A stretch of 22,518 nt of DNA, taken from IMG/VR virus record IMGVR_UViG_3300006922_000205, positions 1 through 22,518 of that record. The stretch is one strand, 5' to 3'. The position numbers and the translations under genes are program-made. The notes under the pieces are model-generated. The model made no database searches, was not told the DNA's origin, and saw only the letters and a list, made by a program, of their open reading frames with translations. This DNA is from a virus. Shown here one piece after another: positions 1-7,061 of the stretch (position 1 is the stretch's first letter; each line of letters begins with the position of its first letter).

Positions 1-83
1 CCTAATGCTTTTAATTGCTTTTTAGCATTTTCTATATTTTTTGTATCAACTTCAAATACTAATGTTGCGATTTCGGTGGCCAT
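1..83 (-). CDS. Tail tape measure protein, N-terminal fragment
   Basis: Only the first 27 codons are present; the gene runs off the left edge. The start ATG at 83 follows a strong ribosome site (GAGGAG, about 8 bases upstream). The peptide opens MATEIATLVFEVDTKNIENA, the usual opening of long phage tail tape measure proteins: a short strand followed by helix-forming coiled-coil sequence. Its start overlaps the end of the frameshifted tail chaperone frame by 25 bases, and tape measure directly after the chaperone is the conserved order in siphophages. The protein would set tail length and help eject DNA. The call rests on position plus this short motif. Confidence 0.75.
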   Translation of the reverse strand, partial: MATEIATLVFEVDTKNIENAKKQLKAL

Positions 84-352
84 CTTTGTAACTCCTCACC
101 CATATAACGGGTTAACTTCATAATAGCTTCGACTTCCCAAGGGCTTAATGAAATGCCTGTCATTGTTACGTATGAAGCAAGTTCAGTATAGCTTGCTTGT
201 GTTAATTCGCAAAACAGTATCCATATTGCTTGTGCTTCTGACCTTAACTTTGGTGCGTTAGTTAATTCTTTAGGCGTTTTGCCTGTGCTTTTTTCTACTT
301 GTTTTAATGTTTCGTAGCGACTAATTTCTGAACCTTTTGGCCTTTGTTGCAT
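59..352 (-). CDS. Tail assembly chaperone, distal (frameshift) part
   Basis: A 97-codon frame that lies after the first chaperone gene and before the tape measure, the place of lambda gpT. Its first ATG has no ribosome site. The same frame is open upstream without a stop to position 403, where it meets a slippery heptamer in the preceding gene. It is therefore best read as the C-terminal part of a frameshifted fusion: 130 residues of the upstream protein, 17 linking residues, then these 97, giving 244 residues. Such G-GT type fusions bind the tape measure protein and recruit tail tube subunits. Residues 35-75 contain a Leu/Trp-rich helical segment (IWILFCELTQASYTELASY). No enzymatic motif is visible. 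Confidence 0.75.
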   Translation of the reverse strand: MQQRPKGSEISRYETLKQVEKSTGKTPKELTNAPKLRSEAQAIWILFCELTQASYTELASYVTMTGISLSPWEVEAIMKLTRYMGEELQRWPPKSQH

Positions 353-390
353 ATAGTTTGACCATCTGCCAAAGCTTACAAAGTCATCAA

Positions 391-792
391 TTAGTCTTGC
401 GTAAAATTTTCGTTATTACTTACAAAGCTTAATAGTTGCTTTACTACATCAGGTGCTTGTTCATATAATTGTTTAGCTTTTTTAGCTGTAAACTTAACTT
501 CTTTACCATTATCAACTAAACCACGCCAGCCTAATGTAACATCAACTAATGCATCAATATCCATAGCATCAAAGTCAATATCCATATCATCATATGTTTG
601 TCCTTCTTCCATATTAGCGCGTGCATTAATTATTGCACTTGTTTGCTTTTTTTTAGCTTTACGCCATATTTTAGAGTCGGAACCGCATATTTTTATATAA
701 AAGTCTGTTGGCTTATTTGTAATGGGGTCAAGTATATTACACTCAGCCCCATTCTCATGCCTATCAACTGTTGCTAATTTATTAAATTCCAT
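391..792 (-). CDS. Tail assembly chaperone (G-like)
   Basis: A 133-residue acidic protein between the tail tube gene and the tape measure. Its start overlaps the tail tube stop (TAATG). Residues 65-85 carry an acidic repeat (DDMDIDFDAMDIDALVDV). The end contains an A AAT TTT slippery heptamer, after which the zero frame stops within four codons while the -1 frame continues. Position, small size and frameshift signal identify the first part of the tail assembly chaperone pair, which coats the tape measure during tail building. Sequence similarity alone would not have been decisive. Confidence 0.8.
   Translation of the reverse strand: MEFNKLATVDRHENGAECNILDPITNKPTDFYIKICGSDSKIWRKAKKKQTSAIINARANMEEGQTYDDMDIDFDAMDIDALVDVTLGWRGLVDNGKEVKFTAKKAKQLYEQAPDVVKQLLSFVSNNENFTQD
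403..409 (-). promoter_or_regulatory. Programmed -1 ribosomal frameshift site (A AAT TTT)
   Basis: The minus strand reads A AAT TTT in the chaperone frame, an exact X XXY YYZ slippery heptamer. Slipping back one base continues into TAC GCA AGA and stays open to the stop at 61-59. The zero frame stops at 393-391. The second frame lacks its own ribosome site, which supports fusion by frameshift. I did not find an obvious strong stimulatory hairpin just downstream. Confidence 0.75.
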
Positions 793-1709
793 TAAGCATC
801 AGCCCTTGTAATTTTAATTTGTGATGCATCACTTGTATTATATAATGCTACAAATTCCATACTAATTGTTATAGCACCTTCACCCGATACATCTGGCTGA
901 CCACTATTATACTTAACACGCGGTAAGTCAATAGTATAAGAATTGCCATCAAGGTCTGTTAACACTAGCTGTATTGTGCTTTCGGTTTCATTTAAGAACT
1001 TCTCATATAATGTTTTATCCTCGAAGTATGTTGTAAGCGTACCAGTTAGTCGTGATTTACCAATTGATGGTCGTTGTGTAGTTTGGCTACCAACTGCAAA
1101 TAATGGCTCTATGCCATTTTCTAAGCTCATTTCAATAGAAGTAACTGTTGCGATTGCTGAACCACCTTCTTGTATTGAACCTGTAAAACTATCGAATGGC
1201 TTGTTAGTGCTATCAGCCGCATAAGATGAACCTGTTATTGCTGATGTGCCAATAGATAAATTCTGACCAATTACACCAAAGCTCGCTTCAACCATTGCAT
1301 TAGGTGCTACAGTTAAGCTTAATGTGTTAAACTCACAACCTGTATTTCTATGCCACTCTGGTGCAGTTAAATCTGCAAACTTACGCTCGATAGTAAATGA
1401 ACGTCGTGTTGTACCTGCTTTTAATACATTAGTATTCCAAGTTCCACACAAGACGGCTTCTAATATATCATCAAAAGCTTCATATTCTAGCTCTGCTGTT
1501 ACATCACCACTGATTGACTTGTTACCATGTCTAAAGTCCTCAACTTGTCTATCACCACGTAGTTTCTCACTTTCTACGCCATCTTTAGTAATACCAAGTG
1601 TGGTACCAGTATTGCCAAAAGGTTTAAATGAAGGTGTTGATGGTGTTGTGCCATATGTCGTTTCCGCAATATAGGCAATGCTATGTTGTGCTCCGTTTGC
1701 TATAGTCAT
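792..1709 (-). CDS. Major tail tube protein (Phage_tube_2-like)
   Basis: A 305-residue protein. I place the start at ATG 1709 (MTIANGAQHSIAYIAETTYG), preceded by AGGAG, rather than at upstream in-frame codons; this gives an ATGA overlap with the tail terminator gene. The opening with AETTYGTTP followed by a long beta-rich body (residues 40-300) and a conserved tract around residues 50-90 (SEKLRGDRQVEDFRHGNKS) fits the Phage_tube_2 family of tail tube subunits. These stack as hexameric rings to form the non-contractile tail. No sheath gene is seen. It lies between the tail terminator and the chaperone, as expected. Confidence 0.85.
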   Translation of the reverse strand: MTIANGAQHSIAYIAETTYGTTPSTPSFKPFGNTGTTLGITKDGVESEKLRGDRQVEDFRHGNKSISGDVTAELEYEAFDDILEAVLCGTWNTNVLKAGTTRRSFTIERKFADLTAPEWHRNTGCEFNTLSLTVAPNAMVEASFGVIGQNLSIGTSAITGSSYAADSTNKPFDSFTGSIQEGGSAIATVTSIEMSLENGIEPLFAVGSQTTQRPSIGKSRLTGTLTTYFEDKTLYEKFLNETESTIQLVLTDLDGNSYTIDLPRVKYNSGQPDVSGEGAITISMEFVALYNTSDASQIKITRADA

Positions 1710-2116
1710 ACTCTTGCTCCTGTGTATGTGTTTATATTTACGGAAACAGGAACGAAAAACCATGCCCCGTCGTTTATTGCAGGGCCGATACTAACCGACC
1801 TTATGCGCAATTTCAAATTATTATAAGTTAGCACTGTTCCACGTTTAAAATGGTCTGCTACATTATCTGTTAATGTTGACCTACCAGCACCACGCGGACT
1901 TACTATATCTATTTGATATATTGCCTGTGTTTCATCTTTACCATTAGCACCTAAACTAACTTGTAATGTATCTGATGGTAAAAAGTTAGCACGCAAATAT
2001 GTTGAATTACCAGCTGGTTCATATGTTATATTAGGCCATGCAATATCATAACCACCTGATAATGTGCTTAATTGTGTATCAAGTGCGGCTTGCATATCAT
2101 TAAAAAACGTACTCAT
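1706..2116 (-). CDS. Tail terminator-like protein (DUF4128-like)
   Basis: A 136-residue protein that overlaps the upstream gene by an ATGA and the tail tube gene by four bases. It has an N-terminal helix (FFNDMQAALDTQL), a Trp-Pro-Asn motif near residue 28 and strands containing YQIDIVSPRGAG. These are the hallmarks of lambda gpU-like or DUF4128 tail terminators, which cap the tail tube and join it to the head. Size and order (connector, tail completion, terminator, tube) agree. The function is inferred from family resemblance and position. Confidence 0.7.
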   Translation of the reverse strand: MSTFFNDMQAALDTQLSTLSGGYDIAWPNITYEPAGNSTYLRANFLPSDTLQVSLGANGKDETQAIYQIDIVSPRGAGRSTLTDNVADHFKRGTVLTYNNLKLRIRSVSIGPAINDGAWFFVPVSVNINTYTGARV

Positions 2117-2598
2117 GGTCTTTTAGCCTTTGCTTCAGTAATAGCTTGTGCATATTCTTGTAAGACTGTGCGAACTATGCCATTAGGTGCCTGTGTACTA
2201 TGGCCAAATTCTAATTCCATTGCATAAGGCAAACTATTAGCCATGAAGAACACATTACCAGCTTCAAGGTCATCTACTTTCATTTTTAATCGTGTCATTG
2301 CTTCCATACCTGATGGGTCTGTTCCAGTTTGTCTGCTTGCATCTAATGTATTTATGCTTGACACCCAATTCATTCTAAATCTACCACCAACATAATTCTT
2401 TGGCGGTTTACCTGTTTTCTGGAATGATTTCCATAATCTGTAATTACCAACAGGACTGCGTTGTATAATTTTACTACCCATTGATAATATAGTGCCTTTT
2501 ACTATTTCTTCTGACTCCACAACTAATCGTTCTACAATCATTTCAAAATCTTTTTTTGTAGTGCCTTTTTTTGCCTTGCCTTTGCTTTTACGTGCCAT
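2113..2598 (-). CDS. Tail completion / neck protein (HK97 gp10-like)
   Basis: A 161-residue protein with a very basic N-terminus (MARKSKGKAKKG), a helical stretch at residues 18-45 and a SPVGNYRLWKSFQKTG motif near residue 48. It ends in an element around 120-140 (SLPYAMELEFGHSTQAPNG). The 'SPVDTG.L..S...YA..lEfG....P.G.v' pattern is typical of gp10-like neck proteins at the head-tail junction. Start and stop overlap both neighbours by one to four bases, indicating translational coupling. The exact role in the neck is inferred. Confidence 0.7.
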   Translation of the reverse strand: MARKSKGKAKKGTTKKDFEMIVERLVVESEEIVKGTILSMGSKIIQRSPVGNYRLWKSFQKTGKPPKNYVGGRFRMNWVSSINTLDASRQTGTDPSGMEAMTRLKMKVDDLEAGNVFFMANSLPYAMELEFGHSTQAPNGIVRTVLQEYAQAITEAKAKRP

Positions 2599-2951
2599 TA
2601 CTTCCGTACCTGCAAGTTAGCCGCAACGACATCACTGCCATTTGGTCTTATCTCATTAACTCTAATAACTTTAAATATGTCAGAGCCGATTACAACAGTA
2701 TCATTTATTTCGTAGGTATAACCTTCAGCCAACATACGTCTATCGCCCTGTAGCACTGTTTCAGAGCTTCTATCAGCGTCACTATAGTCAAACACACAAG
2801 CATACTTCTTATATGTTGCCGTCGTCTGTGCTACTGCACCTGTAGCTGGATTATATGCGCCGTCTGTTGTACGTGTAAACGTAAATTCATCACCAAATCT
2901 AGTAATTAGTGCTTCTGCTGACTTAGTGATTGGCGAATAATTATATGCCAT
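2598..2951 (-). CDS. Head-closure / head-tail joining protein
   Basis: A 117-residue beta-rich protein between the adaptor gene and the gp10-like gene, with its stop overlapping the next start (TAATG). Features such as FTFTRTTDGAYNPATG near the N-terminus and a C-terminal half with GDRRMLAEG and VIRVNEIRPNG match small head-closure (stopper) proteins, in which an OB-like barrel holds DNA inside the capsid. I have no motif beyond this general pattern, so the role rests mostly on conserved gene order. Confidence 0.6.
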   Translation of the reverse strand: MAYNYSPITKSAEALITRFGDEFTFTRTTDGAYNPATGAVAQTTATYKKYACVFDYSDADRSSETVLQGDRRMLAEGYTYEINDTVVIGSDIFKVIRVNEIRPNGSDVVAANLQVRK

Positions 2952-2953
2952 GT

Positions 2954-3427
2954 TTATGCACGCATGACTGTGTTAGGTGATTGTACTAACTTTCTCAAAG
3001 CTCTTGTTAATGCAGGTGTCTGTCTTTGTTGCCCTGCTGTATCTTTATATGTGATAGATATAACATCAACGCTTTCACTAACAACTTGTCTGTCAATTGG
3101 GTCTTGCTTACTATCACCATCAATAACTGTCTTAACAGCCTCATATACTGCCACTTTAAGTTCATTTGGTATTGTACTTGCATCTAATCCAAAGCCATCA
3201 ATAACTACATTCACTCTAGGCCACTGTAATGATTGTGTTTCTGTTTCCTTGAAGCCTATAAAGCTTAAGTCCTCAATGTAATCCATTGCACGCAAGATAT
3301 ATGCATTAACATGATTGTCACTACTATAGTTTATATTTCTTGCATCTGCCCAAGCCTTAAACTCTGCTAGGCTAACGTATGTATTAGCATTTGCAACGCG
3401 ACTTCCATCTTCAACAATAAGTGTCAT
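2954..3427 (-). CDS. Head-tail connector / adaptor protein (DnaT_2-like family)
   Basis: A 157-residue protein opening MTLIVEDGSRVANANTYVSL. This N-terminus (IVEDGS.V..ANsYvs...) is characteristic of a family named putative DnaT-like in domain databases, found in the head-tail adaptor position of many phages. Residues 25-60 are helical (FKAWADARNINY, YILRAMDYIEDL), and SLQWPRVNV lies near residue 67. It follows the 48-residue gene by three bases. It would sit below the portal ring in the neck. The database name should not be read as evidence for a replication role here. Confidence 0.7.
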   Translation of the reverse strand: MTLIVEDGSRVANANTYVSLAEFKAWADARNINYSSDNHVNAYILRAMDYIEDLSFIGFKETETQSLQWPRVNVVIDGFGLDASTIPNELKVAVYEAVKTVIDGDSKQDPIDRQVVSESVDVISITYKDTAGQQRQTPALTRALRKLVQSPNTVMRA

Positions 3428-3430
3428 TGC

Positions 3431-3577
3431 TTAAGCCTTTTCGTATCCGCCTAAGCGATAGTTTTCTACTTCTGCTGGGTGTACGTCTGCGGTCTTGCCG
3501 TCTTTGCGTACCATTTTAACTGTTTTAGCCAATTTAGGCTTGGCAATCTTCTTTGCGGGTTTCTTCTTAAATGCCAT
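3431..3577 (-). CDS. Small basic head-region protein (48 aa)
   Basis: A 48-residue frame starting at ATG 3577 behind GAGGT. It has a lysine-rich N-terminus (MAFKKKPAKKIAKPKLAK) and a compact C-terminus (DVHPAEVENYRLGGYEKA). The C-terminal 'VHP.EVENY..GG' pattern is, to my knowledge, common in small proteins coded next to the coat or adaptor genes of phages. It sits between the coat protein and adaptor genes with clean spacing and no competing frame. The function is unknown; a minor head component or DNA-contact protein is a guess. Confidence 0.65.
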   Translation of the reverse strand: MAFKKKPAKKIAKPKLAKTVKMVRKDGKTADVHPAEVENYRLGGYEKA

Positions 3578-3611
3578 TTTTGTTTACCTCGCTATGTTAT
3601 ATGTGAATAAA

Positions 3612-3631
3612 GGGACGGCAAATGCCGCCCC
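3612..3631 (-). terminator. GC-rich hairpin after coat protein gene
   Basis: On the minus strand GGGGCGGC, loop ATTT, then GCCGTCCC forms eight base pairs (one G-T), followed by TTTATTC. It starts 17 bases past the coat protein stop. Stem strength in such AT-rich DNA suggests a partial terminator or an RNA-stabilising 3' end that keeps coat mRNA in excess over downstream genes. The U tract is short, so strong termination is uncertain. Confidence 0.55.
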
Positions 3632-3647
3632 CTGTCATCAGTCTCGT

Positions 3648-4793
3648 TTAACCGAGTAGTGTTGCTATGAAGTCTGGCTTCCAAGCTTTTACGCCCCAAG
3701 CTACGGCAACTTCAATCATTGCCTTGCGATATCCTTTGTACATACGTACTTCGAATACCATGCCTGAGTGTGGGTCTTGTACCAAGATAGCATCGTCTGC
3801 TGTGTCTCCACCTTCTGGTACAGCAGGTGCTCTAACAGCTAATTCTAACGCACGTCTGTGCATTGCAATGTTTGCTGTATATGAGTTACCAACTGAAATA
3901 GCGGCATTGTCTGCGGCGGCTGAACGTAGTCCAGTTTTACCAATAGAGAATGAACCACCTGAAAGCGCAGTGTTTACGCAATACTTATTGCTGTCACCAT
4001 TGATTGTTATGATGTCACCTTTAAGGATTGTACCTGAACCACCATCTGCCGCGATTGATGTATCGCCAATAGCAGAAGAAGCATCGTTTACAAGATAGCT
4101 TGAACCAGTGCCTTTAGTGTGTGATTGCACTTGTGCTGACTCACGCATTGCAAGACCTTGTAGGTCAAGTAATACACCTTGTCTTAGCAAATCACTAGAG
4201 CCTGCGTCTGAAACGCTTTGTAGTGTAGCTAGCTGACGTAGGTTTGTACCTGCAACTGAGTTCATTATAAGTGAACACTGTCCGTCGTTTGATGGCATAC
4301 CATTGTCAACTAAGATTTGTCGTATTTCAGCTACGTCACCAAAGTTAGAACCGAATGGTGTAGTTCCTGCTGTACCGAAGGCACGTGAAGCATTCTGATA
4401 AGCTTCTGTTGCAAGGTCTACTTCAATCTCGTTTGATAGTGTACGCATTGCTTGTACGAGCTGGTCGCCATAAACAGTTTCAAATCCAATACCATTGTTG
4501 AGGTGTCTTACATCTTCTCCTGTGTAAGGGATTTGTACTGCACGCGACTTAGAGATAGAAAGTGTTTTGCTATCTACAGTTTGGTCTGTTCCTTCTGGAA
4601 TAGTCATGCTCTCTGCTACGTCTACGGCTGATGCTTCACGTGTAAAAGATGCACGAACTGTATCGCCTTTTGCAACGCGCTCTGAACCGTCTGCATTGAT
4701 TGTTGAAGCAGGGATAAAGCCGACTAGCTCTCTACCTACTACGTCTGCGGCCTTATATATATCAGCCGCCAAGTTTGTTAATACGTTAGCCAT
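3648..4793 (-). CDS. Major capsid protein (P22 coat-like)
   Basis: A 381-residue protein behind an excellent ribosome site (AGGAGG). The N-terminus (MANVLTNLAADIYKAADVVG), the SRAVQIPYTGEDV tract near residue 85 and the C-terminal block (residues about 305-380, with MHRRALELAVRAP and VRMYKGYRKAM) match the P22 gp5-like coat family. That family is an HK97 fold carrying an extra inserted domain. A scaffold-like gene precedes it and neck genes follow it. Codons here are less AT-biased than in the early region, as is usual for a highly expressed gene. It would form the icosahedral shell. Confidence 0.88.
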   Translation of the reverse strand: MANVLTNLAADIYKAADVVGRELVGFIPASTINADGSERVAKGDTVRASFTREASAVDVAESMTIPEGTDQTVDSKTLSISKSRAVQIPYTGEDVRHLNNGIGFETVYGDQLVQAMRTLSNEIEVDLATEAYQNASRAFGTAGTTPFGSNFGDVAEIRQILVDNGMPSNDGQCSLIMNSVAGTNLRQLATLQSVSDAGSSDLLRQGVLLDLQGLAMRESAQVQSHTKGTGSSYLVNDASSAIGDTSIAADGGSGTILKGDIITINGDSNKYCVNTALSGGSFSIGKTGLRSAAADNAAISVGNSYTANIAMHRRALELAVRAPAVPEGGDTADDAILVQDPHSGMVFEVRMYKGYRKAMIEVAVAWGVKAWKPDFIATLLG

Positions 4794-4813
4794 TTGCGGC
4801 CTCCTATGTTAAA

Positions 4814-5479
4814 TTAATCGTTGGTTATTTTGCCGCCTGACTTAATGTAATGTGCTCTCTGACCTTGAGACATACCATTAAAATCATTACGACTTATTAT
4901 TTTAGAACGCTCAGCACTACTTTGCGACCTTGTGGCACTGCCACCCGATGATTGTGAACCATCAACTAGAAAAGGATAATTAGCTTTTATAGAACCTGTT
5001 AAGTCCTCCAGTGTTGATACAGTTAATGCACCAGACTGGTCTGTCACCCTCAATTCGCCATCAACAATAGTAAGCCTCTGGCTTATCTGCTGTTGTAACA
5101 ATTCTGCTCTGCCAGTATCTTTTGTCAATCCACTAGCTATTTTACCTGCTTCACCACTGATACGACTTTTCGTAATATCAGCATTCATCTTTTCAATCGT
5201 TCCGCGCAATGTGTCTGCTTCCGACTTCTGCGCTTCGAACAACTGTTTATAATCGTTCTCTGCCTTTGCCTTGCTTTCGGCTTGGGCTTTTGCTTCGGCT
5301 TGAGCTTGCTCACGCTCTTGTTGCGCTCGCTTCTTTTCACCTAATAATTCATCAACTTTAGACTTCAATCCTTTTGTTTCATCGTCTAGTTTATTCTTTA
5401 TAGCCTGATTTACTTTATCGGACAATGCGTTTTTTACATCATCTTCAAGTTCAATTCCTTCAAATAGTTCATCTGTCAT
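4814..5479 (-). CDS. Capsid scaffolding-like protein
   Basis: A 221-residue hydrophilic protein directly upstream of the coat gene, with ribosome site GGAGG. Residues 35-110 are a long charged coiled coil rich in Lys, Glu, Gln and Ala (EKKRAQQEREQAQAEAKAQA). A Ser/Gly-rich linker lies around 170-190, followed by a C-terminal block with ISRNDFNGMSQGQRAHYIKS. Coiled coil plus a conserved basic C-terminal tail next to the coat gene is the pattern of phage scaffolding proteins. These guide procapsid assembly and then leave or are cleaved. No protease motif is seen in it. Confidence 0.75.
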   Translation of the reverse strand: MTDELFEGIELEDDVKNALSDKVNQAIKNKLDDETKGLKSKVDELLGEKKRAQQEREQAQAEAKAQAESKAKAENDYKQLFEAQKSEADTLRGTIEKMNADITKSRISGEAGKIASGLTKDTGRAELLQQQISQRLTIVDGELRVTDQSGALTVSTLEDLTGSIKANYPFLVDGSQSSGGSATRSQSSAERSKIISRNDFNGMSQGQRAHYIKSGGKITND

Positions 5480-5482
5480 GCT

Positions 5483-5548
5483 TCAACCTCCAGTTTGTTT
5501 GCATATTACGGCTCTGCCGTTGTTATATAACCAATATTGGCTATTCAT
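5483..5548 (-). CDS. Candidate 21-residue microprotein
   Basis: A short frame that exactly fills the gap between the MuF-like and scaffold genes. Its ATG overlaps the MuF stop (TAATG), AGGA lies six bases upstream, and its TGA sits inside the leader of the scaffold gene next to the scaffold ribosome site. The peptide is MNSQYWLYNNGRAVICKQTG plus one Gly. The same DNA holds a 5-bp-stem hairpin (5508-5520) and a perfect palindrome CCAATATTGG (5531-5540), so it could instead be a regulatory leader. Function is unknown. Confidence 0.4.
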   Translation of the reverse strand: MNSQYWLYNNGRAVICKQTGG

Positions 5549-6600
5549 TAAAATCCTGCATTTGCACTTGTGTATAATTGCTCAAGCTCACGTAATTGGT
5601 CTAAGTTTAATTCGCGACCATTCATATCAACAAATTTATCTAATGGCAATTTGCCTTCTCTAAATATATTTGCCCTGCCAACGCCAAGCACTTCATTCTG
5701 AAAGCTTCTTGGTTGTGTGCGTAACCATCTTTCATATGTTAATCTATCACTAACACTTCTTGCCTTATCGTCAGCACCAACACTTGGTCTTGTACCTTTT
5801 ACTTTTTTACCTAAGTCATATTTAGGGTCTACAACATAAGTAATAGTTGACCTACAATTAAAATGTGCTGGTGGCTTTGGATTACTGTCTATATCTTTAA
5901 ATACTTTACCATCTAAGCCCATGCATATAACGCTAGTAAATCCATCTAATGTAGCTACCCATTTATAACGGCTTGTTAACTTTCTATTAGCACGCATTGT
6001 TGTCGTTCTTGTTATAGTTGCTATCATATTAACTATTGTTCTTGCTAATGTAGATGCTTGTCTACCTTGTAATGCACTAAGTCCTGTTATGCTTTGTGTT
6101 ATACCAGCTATTGGTGTACCTAATGCAATACCATCTCTTATAACTTGTATTATTTGTGTTTGTTTCTTTGTACTAAACTCACGTAGTGCTGTTGATATTG
6201 TATAACCTTTATTTGCTTCCAAATCCATTACTTCAGTAAATATAGCGGCCTCTAATTGGGCTGGGCTTGGTAATGCAAAATCAGTATAATTAGTAATGTT
6301 TTGCCTTAGCACATTATAATTAAATTCAGCTTCATAGCTACTAAAGTCAATCATCTCTTTAATTAGTTTAGTTTGATAATCATCTGACAAAGCAGTCATG
6401 TATAATTGTAAGTCACTTATTTGTTTAGCAAGTCTTGCTTGTCCAAATACAGTTATATCATTACTACCAATCTGTGCTATTATGCCATTTAATAAACGCT
6501 TTATAAACTTTTGAGCTTCACGCTCACGACCAGAAACATATCGCTGTAAAAATATCTGATGTCTTATAAAAGCATCTTCTAAAGCATCATTAACGCTCAT
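5548..6600 (-). CDS. Head morphogenesis protein (MuF / SPP1 gp7-like)
   Basis: A 350-residue protein. The N-terminal two thirds are helical. Residues 210-262 carry the MuF signature: WVATLDGFTS, then C226, GKVF, a Pro-rich turn, H246, NCRS and a following strand. This domain marks minor head proteins found between the portal and the scaffold/coat genes in many tailed phages. There it is thought to assist portal incorporation or be ejected with DNA. The start is ATG 6600, four bases from the preceding stop, with only a weak ribosome site, so translation is probably coupled to the 30-residue gene. Confidence 0.85.
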   Translation of the reverse strand: MSVNDALEDAFIRHQIFLQRYVSGREREAQKFIKRLLNGIIAQIGSNDITVFGQARLAKQISDLQLYMTALSDDYQTKLIKEMIDFSSYEAEFNYNVLRQNITNYTDFALPSPAQLEAAIFTEVMDLEANKGYTISTALREFSTKKQTQIIQVIRDGIALGTPIAGITQSITGLSALQGRQASTLARTIVNMIATITRTTTMRANRKLTSRYKWVATLDGFTSVICMGLDGKVFKDIDSNPKPPAHFNCRSTITYVVDPKYDLGKKVKGTRPSVGADDKARSVSDRLTYERWLRTQPRSFQNEVLGVGRANIFREGKLPLDKFVDMNGRELNLDQLRELEQLYTSANAGF

Positions 6601-6603
6601 AAG

Positions 6604-6696
6604 CTATTTCTTTTTATATTGCCTTGGCTTTGCTTTGGTCTTGCTAGGCTTTGATTTAGCTTTGCCAGCTGTTTTACTTTTATTTTTATAAGCCAT
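6604..6696 (-). CDS. Lysine-rich 30-residue peptide
   Basis: A 30-codon frame starting at ATG 6696 behind GGTGA, four bases upstream of the MuF-like gene. About 13 of 30 residues are Lys (MAYKNKSKTAGKAKSKPSK and a KPRQYKKK tail). It closely fills the space between neighbours, and its start region resembles those of other small structural genes here. Function is unknown; the strong positive charge would suit nucleic-acid or capsid-interior binding. Confidence 0.5.
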   Translation of the reverse strand: MAYKNKSKTAGKAKSKPSKTKAKPRQYKKK

Positions 6697-6702
6697 AATT
6701 AC

Positions 6703-6975
6703 TCACCATTTCACCTTCGCTGACCAGTAAGCCGCACTCATTTTACCTTTGGCTATGTTCTTAGCATGTCTTGCCTTAAAGCTTGCTCTACGTGCCTTGG
6801 ATGCTTTGCTTTCACCTTTTCTAGCTGGTGAACCCTTTACCCCTTGCTGTCCAAATCGTATTATCTTTTCCTTGCCGCCTTCACATGCTTTTACAACGTG
6901 TGATTTAGTGGCATGATTTGGCGTGCGCTTGGGCGCATTACATTTCATTTTAGCTTTATTAATTTGTTCTGCCAT
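6703..6975 (-). CDS. Small basic phage protein (DUF6321-like)
   Basis: A 90-residue, Lys/Arg-rich protein behind TAAGAGGA. Residues 36-90 contain the recognisable blocks IIRFGQQGVKGSPARKGES and SFKARHAKNIAKGKMSAAYW, ending in KVKW. This pattern is recurrent in uncultured marine phages and is listed as DUF6321 as far as I recall. The family has no known function; the net positive charge suggests DNA or capsid association. It opens the head gene block and follows an 86-base non-coding gap after the mom-like gene, which could hold a promoter. Confidence 0.75.
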   Translation of the reverse strand: MAEQINKAKMKCNAPKRTPNHATKSHVVKACEGGKEKIIRFGQQGVKGSPARKGESKASKARRASFKARHAKNIAKGKMSAAYWSAKVKW

Positions 6976-7061
6976 ATTTCCTCTTACAATTATCAGTAAG
7001 TTTATATTGCTAAACTACAAATTTTTTCATTATTGTGCAAGTCTTTATAAAATCATCATTT

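Noticed and set aside
943-1674. Two plus-strand frames opposite the tail tube gene
   Set aside because: Antisense shadows of a well-supported structural gene, without ribosome sites or recognisable domains.
3667-4098. 143-residue plus-strand frame opposite the coat gene
   Set aside because: The coat protein match on the minus strand is clear; this frame is open because of the codon bias of that gene.
6976-7061. Possible promoter TTGCAC - 17 - TAGTTT in the gap after the mom-like gene
   Set aside because: Only half of the consensus bases match, and AT-rich DNA gives such matches by chance; kept as a possibility, not annotated.
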